Below, piece after piece: positions 4,994-10,856 of a stretch of 10,856 nt of DNA. The notes below the pieces were generated by a model. The model did no database searches. It worked only from the letters and a program-made list of their open reading frames with translations, and was not told where the DNA came from. Source of the DNA: Alistipes sp. CAG:268 (GTDB lineage Bacteria; Bacteroidota; Bacteroidia; Bacteroidales; Rikenellaceae); the NCBI GenBank assembly GCA_000434235.1, contig FR891962.1, forward strand, positions 1-10,856, in the 5' to 3' direction. A program made the position numbers and the translations under genes. How positions within the stretch are numbered: the first letter of the stretch is position 1; each line of letters begins with the position of its first letter.

Positions 4994-6808
4994 ATGAAAA
5001 AAACACTTATCCTGACAGCCGCCGCCCTGCTGACGACGCTCGGCGGCATGGCACAGTGGCAGCCGGCCGGAGACCGGATCCGGACCGCCTGGAGCGAGGA
5101 GATCGATCCGCAGAACGTTCTCCCGGAGTATCCCCGCCCGCAGATGGTCCGCAGTGAATGGAAAAACCTCAACGGACTGTGGAACTACGCCATCCGTCCC
5201 CTGGGCGAGCAACCCGCCGCGTTCGACGGCGAGATCCTCGTTCCCTTTGCCGTCGAGTCATCGCTCTCGGGTGTCGGCGAACGCCTCGGTTCGAAAAACG
5301 AACTGTGGTACGAACGCACGTTCGAGATCTCCCCGAAATGGAACGGCAAACGCATTCTGCTGCACTTCGGTGCCGTAGACTGGAAAGCCGACGTGTGGGT
5401 GAACGGCATCAGCGTCGGTTCGCACACGGGCGGATACACCCCCTTCTCGTTCGACATCACCGCCGCCCTCGCCAAGGGCGAAAACACCCTGCGCGTCCGA
5501 GTCTGGGACCCCACCGACGAGGGTTACCAGCCGCGCGGCAAACAGGTGAACAACCCCAACGGCATCTGGTATACGCCGGTCAGCGGCATCTGGCAGACCG
5601 TATGGCTCGAAGCCGTGCCGCAACAGTATATCCGTGAAGTGCGCACGACACCCGACCTCGACCGCAAGACGTTCCGCGTCGAGGTTCCCGTCTGCAACGC
5701 ACAGCCGGGCGATCTGGTCGAGGTAACCCTCTACGACGGCGGGGCCGAGGTCGCATCGGCCCGGGCACTCAACGGCGCAACGGTCGAACTCACGCTCGCC
5801 GATCCGAAATGCTGGAGCCCCGACTCGCCCTTCCTCTACGACATGAAGGTCGCCCTGTTGCGCAACGGACGCCGGATCGACGCCGTCGAGAGCTACGCAG
5901 CCATGCGCAAATTCTCGACCCTGCGCGACAAGAACGGCATCGTTCGCCTGGCCCTCAACAACAAGCCGCTGTTCCAGTTCGGTCCGCTCGACCAGGGCTG
6001 GTGGCCCGACGGCCTCTACACGGCCCCGACCGACGAGGCGCTCGCATTCGACGTCATCAAGACCAAGGAGCTGGGCTACAACATGATCCGCAAGCACGTG
6101 AAGGTCGAGCCCGCCCGCTGGTACTACCACTGCGACAAGGCCGGCATGATCGTATGGCAGGACATGCCCAACGGCGACCAGGGTCCGCAGTGGCAGATGC
6201 ACAGCTACTTCACCGGCGAGGAGCGCCACCGCTCGGCCGAATCGGAGGCCTGCTACCGCAAGGAGTGGAAGGAGATCATCGACTACCTCTACTCGTTCCC
6301 GTCGATCGGCGTCTGGGTTCCGTTCAACGAGGCATGGGGACAGTTCAAGGGCCCCGAGATCGCCGAATGGACCAAGGCCTACGACCCGAGCCGTCTGGTG
6401 AACCCCGCCAGCGGCGGCAACCACTACCTCACGGGCGACATCCTCGACCTGCACCACTACCCGCAGCCGAAGATGACGCTGCTCGACACCAACCGGGCCA
6501 CCGTACTGGGCGAATACGGAGGCATCGGCCTGGTGATCCCCGACCACGTCTGGGTCAAGAACCGCGACAACTGGGGCTACACGCGCTTCAACTCCCCGAA
6601 GGAGGTGACCGACGAATATGCCCGCTACGCCGACGAACTGCTCCGCCTGATCGGCTGCGGATTCGCTGCCGCCGTCTACACGCAGACGACCGACGTCGAG
6701 GTGGAGGTAAACGGCCTGATGACCTACGACCGCAAGGTGGTGAAGGTCGAGGAGGAGCGCATCCGGGAGATCAACCGCACCATCTGCAACTCTTTAAACG
6801 AACAATAG
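4994..6808 (+). CDS. Secreted glycoside hydrolase family 2 enzyme
   Basis: A 604-aa periplasmic or exported retaining glycosidase of family GH2. Residues 1-20 are a type I signal peptide with cleavage after GGMA. Then follow the jelly-roll sugar-binding domain (about 50-215, including WYERTFEI and VDWKADVWVNG), an immunoglobulin-like domain (about 216-315, ending in MRKFSTL) and the TIM barrel. Catalytic residues are visible: acid/base E446 in FNEAWGQF and nucleophile E507 in LGEYGG; MIRKHVKVEP (364-373) is the usual barrel motif. The length resembles beta-glucuronidases, not LacZ, but no clear N-x-K glucuronidase motif is seen, so the substrate (beta-galactoside, glucuronide or other) is undetermined. 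The ATG at 4994 is chosen because it starts the signal peptide and lies just after a promoter; an in-frame GTG at 4919 lies upstream of that promoter. galM follows after one base, so the two form an operon. Confidence 0.93.
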   Translation: MKKTLILTAAALLTTLGGMAQWQPAGDRIRTAWSEEIDPQNVLPEYPRPQMVRSEWKNLNGLWNYAIRPLGEQPAAFDGEILVPFAVESSLSGVGERLGSKNELWYERTFEISPKWNGKRILLHFGAVDWKADVWVNGISVGSHTGGYTPFSFDITAALAKGENTLRVRVWDPTDEGYQPRGKQVNNPNGIWYTPVSGIWQTVWLEAVPQQYIREVRTTPDLDRKTFRVEVPVCNAQPGDLVEVTLYDGGAEVASARALNGATVELTLADPKCWSPDSPFLYDMKVALLRNGRRIDAVESYAAMRKFSTLRDKNGIVRLALNNKPLFQFGPLDQGWWPDGLYTAPTDEALAFDVIKTKELGYNMIRKHVKVEPARWYYHCDKAGMIVWQDMPNGDQGPQWQMHSYFTGEERHRSAESEACYRKEWKEIIDYLYSFPSIGVWVPFNEAWGQFKGPEIAEWTKAYDPSRLVNPASGGNHYLTGDILDLHHYPQPKMTLLDTNRATVLGEYGGIGLVIPDHVWVKNRDNWGYTRFNSPKEVTDEYARYADELLRLIGCGFAAAVYTQTTDVEVEVNGLMTYDRKVVKVEEERIREINRTICNSLNEQ

Positions 6809-6809
6809 A

Positions 6810-7934
6810 ATGAATCGTATCGCGACAGTCGCCGCAGCCCTCCTACTGGCGGGCTGCGGCGCACAGTCCGCCGCTCCGGAGCTGCTGCCGGCCGAGAACT
6901 TCGCAGCCTCCATCGACGGGAAACAGGTAAACCTCTACACGCTCCATGCGGGCGACATCACGCTGCAGGCGACCAACTACGGCGCCCGCGTCGTCTCGTT
7001 GTGGACCCCCGACCGCGAGGGCCGCTGCGAAGACATCGTATTGGGATACGAGACGCTCGACCGCTACGTGAACAACACGGGCGAACGGTTCCTCGGAGCC
7101 GTCGTGGGTCCCTACGCCAACCGCATCGCCGCCGGACGCTTCTCGCTCGACGGCACGGAGTACACGCTTCCGACCAACGACAACGGGCAGACGCTCCACG
7201 GCGGCATGACGGGACTCGACCGCGTGGTGTGGGACGTATGCGAAGCAACGGAGCAGAAGCTCGTGCTGAGCTACCTCCACCGCGACGGCGAGGAGGGATT
7301 CCCGGGCAACCTGCAGATCCGGATGACCTATACGGTGACCCCCGAGAACGAATTCCGCGTCGATTACGAGGCCACGACCGACAAACCGACCGTCGTGAAC
7401 CTCTCGCACCACTCGTTCTTCAACCTCAAGGGTGAGGGGAACGGCACGGTGCTCGACAACGTGCTGACGATCCGCGCGAGCCGGACAACGCCGGTCGATT
7501 CGGTGCTGATCCCGACGGGTGAGATCGCCGACGTCACGGGCACGCCGTTCGACTTCCGACAGCCGCACGCCATCGGCGAGCGGATCGAGGCCGACAACGC
7601 CCAGCTCCGCAACGGGCACGGCTACGACCACAACTGGATCATCGACCGCCGGACAGCCGACGAAGTGGAGCTAGCCGCCACGGTCTACGAGCCCACGACG
7701 GGCCGCACGCTTGAGGTGTGGAGCGACCAGCCGGCCCTGCAGTTCTACAGCGGCAACTTCTTCGACGGCTCGTCGGTCGGCAAGACCGGCAAAGCGCTGC
7801 GCTACCGCGAGTCGCTGGCGCTCGAGACCCAGAAATACCCCGACAGCCCGAACCACGCCGACTTCCCCTCGACCGTGCTGCGTCCGGGAGAGACCTACAC
7901 ACAGACCTGCATCTACCGCTTCGGAGCAAAATAA
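6810..7934 (+). CDS. galM: Aldose 1-epimerase (mutarotase), lipoprotein
   Basis: This enzyme interconverts alpha and beta anomers of galactose, glucose and related aldoses. The 374-aa protein has family landmarks: GPYANRIAAGRF (R105), LHGG (H130), NLSHHSFFNL with the catalytic acid aligned to H201, GYDHNW (D273) and LALETQKYPDSPNH with the catalytic base aligned to E339. The N-terminus is a lipoprotein signal, LLAGC with Cys16, so it is membrane-anchored outside the cytoplasm, unlike E. coli GalM. After the Cys comes GAQSAAPE, without the acidic run used for surface export in Bacteroidetes, so the periplasmic face is the more likely location. The start codon is one base after the GH2 stop, so they are almost certainly co-translated from one mRNA. 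This suggests it processes the sugar freed by the GH2 enzyme. Confidence 0.95.
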   Translation: MNRIATVAAALLLAGCGAQSAAPELLPAENFAASIDGKQVNLYTLHAGDITLQATNYGARVVSLWTPDREGRCEDIVLGYETLDRYVNNTGERFLGAVVGPYANRIAAGRFSLDGTEYTLPTNDNGQTLHGGMTGLDRVVWDVCEATEQKLVLSYLHRDGEEGFPGNLQIRMTYTVTPENEFRVDYEATTDKPTVVNLSHHSFFNLKGEGNGTVLDNVLTIRASRTTPVDSVLIPTGEIADVTGTPFDFRQPHAIGERIEADNAQLRNGHGYDHNWIIDRRTADEVELAATVYEPTTGRTLEVWSDQPALQFYSGNFFDGSSVGKTGKALRYRESLALETQKYPDSPNHADFPSTVLRPGETYTQTCIYRFGAK

Positions 7935-7952
7935 CTCCGCCCCGCAAAAACG

Positions 7953-7995
7953 ACGGCCCGAAATGCTGATTGCAGCGTTTCGGGCCGTTTTTTTT
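7953..7995 (+). terminator. Strong terminator after galM, probably bidirectional
   Basis: ACGGCCCGAAA (7953-7963) pairs perfectly with TTTCGGGCCGT (7978-7988). GCTG/CAGC continues the stem to an ATTG loop (7969-7972), and eight T follow (7988-7995). On the minus strand the same stem is followed by CGTTTTTGC, so it can also end transcription of the convergent lipoprotein gene. Confidence 0.92.
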
Positions 7996-8041
7996 CGGGA
8001 ATCCGGCGCCGCACCCGTCAGACACGGCAACCAGGCCCGAG

Positions 8042-8665
8042 CTATTTTTGCAAAAGATCGAATGCCAGCGAGAAGGGCTCGAAAGCCTCCATGTCCACAC
8101 CGCCCACCTTGACCCCGGTGGCTGCAAGGCCGAAGAGAAGTTTTCCGGACTCAAGCGTGTAGACCGCATCCGCCTCGGCCGTGATCGACACCTCGATCTC
8201 GATATCGGACATCTCGCCGTCGCCTTCACCGCCGGACGGGAGCGTCAGCTTCAGAGCCTCGGGCGCAAGCGTCATCGCAACCGTGGCCTTGTCTTCGCTC
8301 ATCACGGCCGTATAGGGCACGCGGTAATCGACCTGACCAATGGCTGCCACAATCTCATCTACCCCCTCCTCGGTTCCGAGGACCTTGACCACCAGGTCGC
8401 GAATCGGGAAATCCGTGAAGGAGATCTCCGCCTCCGACACCACAGCCTCGATCGCCGTACCTGCGGGCTCTTCGCCGTCGGCAGCCGGTGCCGCCTCCAC
8501 AACCGACATCGTTCCGGCATAGTCGCCGCAAACGGCCGTAATATCGGGCTCGGTCGGCGGAGGCGTCTGCCCGCCGCCATTGTCATCATCATCGCATGCA
8601 ACCATCACGCAGCAGGCTCCGGCAAGAAGTACCGCCATCCAGCTCTTTCCAAAAAAAGTTTTCAT
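8042..8665 (-). CDS. DUF4840-like surface lipoprotein
   Basis: A 207-aa lipoprotein: MKTFFGK, hydrophobic core and lipobox VMVAC with Cys24. Directly after the Cys come four Asp (D25-D28), close to the acidic lipoprotein export signal that sends Bacteroidetes lipoproteins to the cell surface, then a Gly/Pro-rich linker. The folded part starts near DITAVCGDYAGTM (41-53), continues with ISFTDFPIRDLV and VDYRVPY, and ends with a beta-rich section. This resembles the DUF4840 lipoproteins of Bacteroides; the assignment is from memory of the pattern. Function is unknown. It is convergent with galM and shares its terminator. A possible -7 box (TATTTTTA on the minus strand, 8803-8796) lies about 130 nt upstream, but no clear -33 box was found. 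Confidence 0.85.
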   Translation of the reverse strand: MKTFFGKSWMAVLLAGACCVMVACDDDDNGGGQTPPPTEPDITAVCGDYAGTMSVVEAAPAADGEEPAGTAIEAVVSEAEISFTDFPIRDLVVKVLGTEEGVDEIVAAIGQVDYRVPYTAVMSEDKATVAMTLAPEALKLTLPSGGEGDGEMSDIEIEVSITAEADAVYTLESGKLLFGLAATGVKVGGVDMEAFEPFSLAFDLLQK

Positions 8666-8832
8666 CGTTTCCGTTTTTTAAGTTCAAATCACCATTTGTC
8701 CAAACCGGTTTTTCACTGAAAGCTTTCACCCATATAAATCCCCGACGGCCGGAAATACTGCACGGGGAACTCATTGAAAAAACGACACTTATATATAAAA
8801 ATAGAAAGATTAAACATCTGATATACAGACAC

Positions 8833-8867
8833 AAAAAAGAACCGGCATCAACACGACACCGGTTCTT
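8833..8867 (-). terminator. Terminator of the flavin reductase gene
   Basis: AAGAACCGG (8837-8845) pairs with CCGGTTCTT (8859-8867), a 9-bp stem with a 13-nt loop. On the minus strand it is followed by a run of T (8838-8833). It lies about 40 nt past the stop of the minus-strand gene ending at 8909, and so separates that gene from the lipoprotein gene downstream. Confidence 0.85.
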
Positions 8868-8908
8868 CAAGCCCTGCACGCACAGGCATGCCCGCACATC
8901 ATCCGGGG

Positions 8909-9478
8909 TCATTTGCGCTTCTTGCGCACCGACCAGCCGAAATGGCCCAGGGCCTCGCCCAGGGCGAAATACTCCCCGTGCGAATAGACGATCGGGCAGG
9001 CCCGTTCGAGGCAGAAACGCCCCGTCGCAGGATCGATGTAGGCCTCGTCCACCTGCACGTTCACCACCTCGGCCAGGAACATGTCGTGCGAACCCAACGG
9101 CAGCACCTGCCGCACACGGCACTCGATGTTCACGGGCGACTCCACGATGATCGGCGCCGCAACCACCCCGGCCGGGGCCGGAGTCAGCCTCATCTCGCGG
9201 AACTTGTCGCAGTCACGACCCGAGCGGACCCCGCACCAGTCGGTCGCCCGAGCCAGATCGCGCGTCGTAAGGTTGATGACGAATTCGCCCGTGCGACGGA
9301 TGATCCCGTAGGAGTGTCGCTCGGGCCGCACCGAGATGTAGCACATCGGCGGATTGGTGCAGACCGTTCCGGTCCACGCTACGGTCAGCATGTTGTACTC
9401 GTCGGGCCGGGCGCCGCAGCTCACCAGCACGGCCGGCAACGGATAGAGCACCGTTCCGGGCTTCCAGGTCTGTTTCAT
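8909..9478 (-). CDS. Flavin reductase-like / flavoredoxin family protein
   Basis: A 189-aa cytoplasmic protein of the flavin reductase-like domain family (FMN-binding split barrel). The N-terminus KPGTVLYPLPAVLVSCG, then NMLTVAWTGTVCTNPPMCYISVRPERHSYGII (30-60) and EFVINL (65-70), is the characteristic FMN-binding core. RATDWCGVRSGRDCDKF (77-93) and the later SPVNIECRV and GSHDMFLAEV (116-138) also fit. Such proteins bind FMN and act as flavoredoxins or NAD(P)H:flavin reductases; the electron donor here cannot be told. A longer frame runs upstream on the minus strand across xerD, but the family N-terminus and a -7 box 25-32 nt upstream of the ATG fix the start at 9478. It diverges from xerD. 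Confidence 0.92.
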   Translation of the reverse strand: MKQTWKPGTVLYPLPAVLVSCGARPDEYNMLTVAWTGTVCTNPPMCYISVRPERHSYGIIRRTGEFVINLTTRDLARATDWCGVRSGRDCDKFREMRLTPAPAGVVAAPIIVESPVNIECRVRQVLPLGSHDMFLAEVVNVQVDEAYIDPATGRFCLERACPIVYSHGEYFALGEALGHFGWSVRKKRK

Positions 9479-9502
9479 GTCGATTCGGTTTCTGTTTGCG
9501 GA

Positions 9503-9510
9503 CAAAGATA
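9503..9510 (-). promoter_or_regulatory. -7 element of the flavin reductase gene
   Basis: On the minus strand this reads TATCTTTG, an exact TAnnTTTG match, giving a start near 9497 and a leader of about 19 nt. No TTG is present at the -33 distance. Confidence 0.62.
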
Positions 9511-9566
9511 CGAAAAAGCGGACAGAATCCCCGAGGGAGCGAAGCGCACCCTCCCCTCTTTTTGCG

Positions 9567-9574
9567 TATATTTG
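9567..9574 (+). promoter_or_regulatory. -7 element of xerD, nearly at the start codon
   Basis: TATATTTG is an exact TAnnTTTG match and ends only six bases before the xerD ATG (9581). With the usual distance from the -7 box to the start site, the mRNA would begin at or within a base or two of the ATG, i.e. be leaderless. No TTG is present at -33. Confidence 0.6.
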
Positions 9575-9580
9575 CATCGT

Positions 9581-10483
9581 ATGCTGCACGAATTCATCCG
9601 ATATCTGGAGGCCGAACGCCGCTACTCTCCGCTCACGGTGCGCAACTACCGCCGCGACATCGAACGGTTCCTGGCGTGGCGCGGCGACGACGACGCCACG
9701 TTCGACCCGCGCAGCGTCTCGGCCGACGACATCCGCGAGTGGATCCTCCACCGCTCGGAGGCGGACGGCGTGGGCGCCGCATCGATGAACCGCGAACTGT
9801 CGTCGCTGCGGAGTTTCTTCCGCTGGCTGCACCGCACGGGCCGCGTCGAGAAGGAGGTGATGAGCCGGATCCCGGCCCTCAGAACGCCGCACCGCCTCCC
9901 GGCTTTCGTTCCCGAGAGCCGCATGACGGGCATCGTCGGCGACTGCGAGACCGAGAGCGACGCCCCCCTCCGCGAACGCGACTCGCTGATCGTCCTGATG
10001 CTCTACGCCTGCGGCCTGCGCCTGGCCGAACTCATCGGCATCGACTGCGACGACTTCTCGGACGACTACCGCACGCTGCGCATCCGGGGCAAGGGAGACA
10101 AGGAGCGGATCGTGCCGGTAATGGAGTTCGTACGGGAGAAGATTTTGCGCTACCTCGATCTCATTCGGCGGCAAAATATTTGCAAATCCGGAGAAAAAGC
10201 GCTATTTTTAACTTTGAAAGGAGAGCGTGTATCCCGTACGGCGGTTTACCGCATCGTTCAACGGGAACTGGGCCGCGGAGGCGTGCAGGGCAAGAAAAGT
10301 CCCCATGTGTTGCGGCACACGTTTGCCACCCACCTGCTCAACGGTGGGGCGGACATGCGCGAGATACAGGAGCTCCTGGGGCACGCGTCGCTGCAGGCCA
10401 CACAGGTCTACACGCACAACAGCATCGCCCGGCTCCGGGAGGTATATGCGAAGGCCCATCCCCGTGAAAAGGGAGGGAAGTAA
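9581..10483 (+). CDS. xerD: Tyrosine recombinase XerD/XerC type
   Basis: A 300-aa tyrosine site-specific recombinase that resolves chromosome dimers at dif during division, with a partner Xer protein. The N-terminal SAM-like core-binding domain (1-100, with YSPLTVRNYRRDI) is followed by the catalytic domain. All active-site residues are visible: R147 (ACGLRLAEL), K171 (RGKGDKER), H242 and R245 (HVLRHTFATH), H268 (LLGHASLQATQ) and Y277 (YTH). Length is typical for XerC/XerD. The frame stays open 231 codons upstream, but that part is antisense to the flavin reductase gene and carries no domain; the family N-terminus and the -7 box place the start at 9581. XerC and XerD cannot be told apart with certainty by eye. 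An AT-rich stretch at residues 198-214 appears to hold a promoter for the next gene. It is followed after 23 nt by hpf, an order I recall from other Bacteroidales. Confidence 0.94.
   Translation: MLHEFIRYLEAERRYSPLTVRNYRRDIERFLAWRGDDDATFDPRSVSADDIREWILHRSEADGVGAASMNRELSSLRSFFRWLHRTGRVEKEVMSRIPALRTPHRLPAFVPESRMTGIVGDCETESDAPLRERDSLIVLMLYACGLRLAELIGIDCDDFSDDYRTLRIRGKGDKERIVPVMEFVREKILRYLDLIRRQNICKSGEKALFLTLKGERVSRTAVYRIVQRELGRGGVQGKKSPHVLRHTFATHLLNGGADMREIQELLGHASLQATQVYTHNSIARLREVYAKAHPREKGGK
10179..10216 (+). promoter_or_regulatory. Internal promoter within xerD, probably for hpf
   Basis: TTTG (10179-10182), a spacer of exactly 20 nt and TATTTTTA (10203-10210), the same -7 sequence as the GH2 promoter. 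An exact alternative -7 box, TAACTTTG (10209-10216), overlaps it. By hand count 10171-10220 is 32% GC against 65% for 10021-10080, and the codons here (CTA, TTA, TTG for Leu, ATT, AAA) differ from those used in the rest of xerD. The start would be about 285 nt before hpf. Confidence 0.6.
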
Positions 10484-10506
10484 TTAACTTATTAAACCGT
10501 AAGGCT

Positions 10507-10803
10507 ATGAACGTACAGATTCAATCCGTGAAATTCGACGCCGACAAGAAACTGGTCGAATTCGTGAACGCCAAGATGACCAAGCTTGACCGCTTCGCGG
10601 AGCGCGCGACGAGCGCAGACGTCATTCTGAAACTCGATAAGGACCACGAAAAAGGAAACAAGATCGCAACCATCACACTGCACATGCCCGGCGAGGACCT
10701 GGTGGCCTGCCACCAGTCGAAAGCCTTCGAGGAGTCGGTGGACGAGGCGATCGACGCCCTGAAACGCCAACTGGAGAAGTTCAAGGGCAAATTCGACAAA
10801 TAG
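10507..10803 (+). CDS. hpf: Ribosome hibernation promoting factor, short form
   Basis: A 98-aa protein of the HPF/RaiA (YfiA) family, which binds the 30S subunit in stationary phase and inactivates or dimerises ribosomes. It begins MNVQIQSVKFDADKKLVEFVNAKMTKLDRF and carries the family beta-alpha-beta-beta-beta-alpha pattern, ending in a long basic helix (EAIDALKRQLEKFKGKFDK). At 98 aa it lacks the C-terminal dimerisation domain of long HPF. The A/T-rich stretch before the ATG (attaacttattaaaccgtaa) is typical of Bacteroidetes translation starts, which use little Shine-Dalgarno pairing. It follows xerD by 23 nt and may also be transcribed from the promoter inside xerD. In related genomes I recall this pair lying ahead of tRNA genes and the EF-Tu gene; that part would be outside this window. 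Confidence 0.94.
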   Translation: MNVQIQSVKFDADKKLVEFVNAKMTKLDRFAERATSADVILKLDKDHEKGNKIATITLHMPGEDLVACHQSKAFEESVDEAIDALKRQLEKFKGKFDK

Positions 10804-10856
10804 ACATCCCACCAACCTTTAACCTTTAACTAACCAACGCCGCGGCGGCCGCATCC
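10804..10856 (+). other. Start of the region after hpf
   Basis: These 53 bases hold a short direct repeat, AACCTTT twice in AACCTTTAACCTTTAAC, then a GC-rich end with two overlapping palindromes, CGCCGCGGCG (10838-10847) and GCGGCCGC (10845-10852). No gene or complete terminator is visible before the window ends. Confidence 0.4.

Noticed and set aside
5258..6547. 429-aa minus-strand frame antisense to GH2
   Set aside because: GC-rich shadow of the GH2 gene; no domain, promoter or start signal, whereas the plus-strand product has full catalytic motifs.
7970..8719. 249-aa plus-strand frame antisense to the lipoprotein gene
   Set aside because: It begins inside the terminator loop and is His/Arg-rich; the minus-strand product has a lipobox and a domain-like pattern.
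8888..9580. 231-codon upstream extension of xerD
   Set aside because: It is antisense to the flavin reductase gene and has no domain; XerD family proteins start at the SAM-like domain encoded from 9581.
9479..10174. Minus-strand upstream extension of the flavin reductase frame across xerD
   Set aside because: Family N-terminus begins at the ATG at 9478, with a -7 box just upstream; the extension is antisense to xerD's conserved domains.
9581..10483. Mobile-element or integron integrase reading of the recombinase
   Set aside because: Length, motif spacing and the adjacent hpf fit housekeeping Xer; no att-like repeats, cargo genes or integrase extensions are visible.
1..10856. CRISPR array, transposon or phage module
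   Set aside because: No regularly spaced repeats, transposase or phage genes were seen on either strand.

Overview
The window looks like chromosomal DNA of a GC-rich member of the Bacteroidales, most likely Alistipes or a close relative (inferred, not proven). The left edge is the 5' end of a 16S rRNA gene with the Bacteroidales-type start. Promoters throughout match the Bacteroidetes sigma-ABfr pattern (TTG-type -33, about 20 nt spacer, TAnnTTTG -7). The gene set (secreted hypotheticals, GH2 plus GalM, a CDDDD lipoprotein, XerD followed by HPF) is typical of gut Bacteroidales. Coding DNA is GC-rich, while promoter regions stand out as AT-rich islands.

Layout. Positions 1-26 are the 5' tip of 16S rRNA (minus strand). 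Positions 27-515 are an AT-rich rrn leader and upstream region with two complete, one near-complete and two weak promoter matches on the minus strand. Positions 516-761 are GC-rich with no gene I can support. Then come lspA (signal peptidase II), a tRNA-Leu(CAG) with its own promoter and intrinsic terminator, and about 390 nt of non-coding DNA with a good promoter and a roughly 200-nt leader. These are followed by two adjacent genes for secreted proteins of unknown function (551 and 379 aa). A new promoter then drives a two-gene unit: a secreted GH2 glycosidase and a lipoprotein aldose 1-epimerase (GalM). A strong, probably bidirectional terminator separates galM from a convergent gene for a DUF4840-like lipoprotein that carries a surface-export-type acidic signal. 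Next, a flavin reductase-like gene (minus) and xerD (plus) diverge from a short shared promoter region. xerD is followed after 23 nt by hpf (ribosome hibernation factor).

How the genes may work together. GH2 and GalM plausibly form a periplasmic pair: the glycosidase frees a beta-sugar and the mutarotase equilibrates its anomers before uptake. The two secreted hypotheticals are probably co-transcribed, but their role is unknown. XerD and HPF are housekeeping functions. An AT-rich island inside xerD contains a complete promoter match, which would allow hpf (and anything beyond the window) to be transcribed independently of xerD.

I found no CRISPR array, transposase, phage gene or obvious defence system. 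The most interesting signals are regulatory: the tandem rrn promoters, the promoter embedded in xerD, and the apparently leaderless xerD start. The secreted pair of unknown function is the best protein-level lead.
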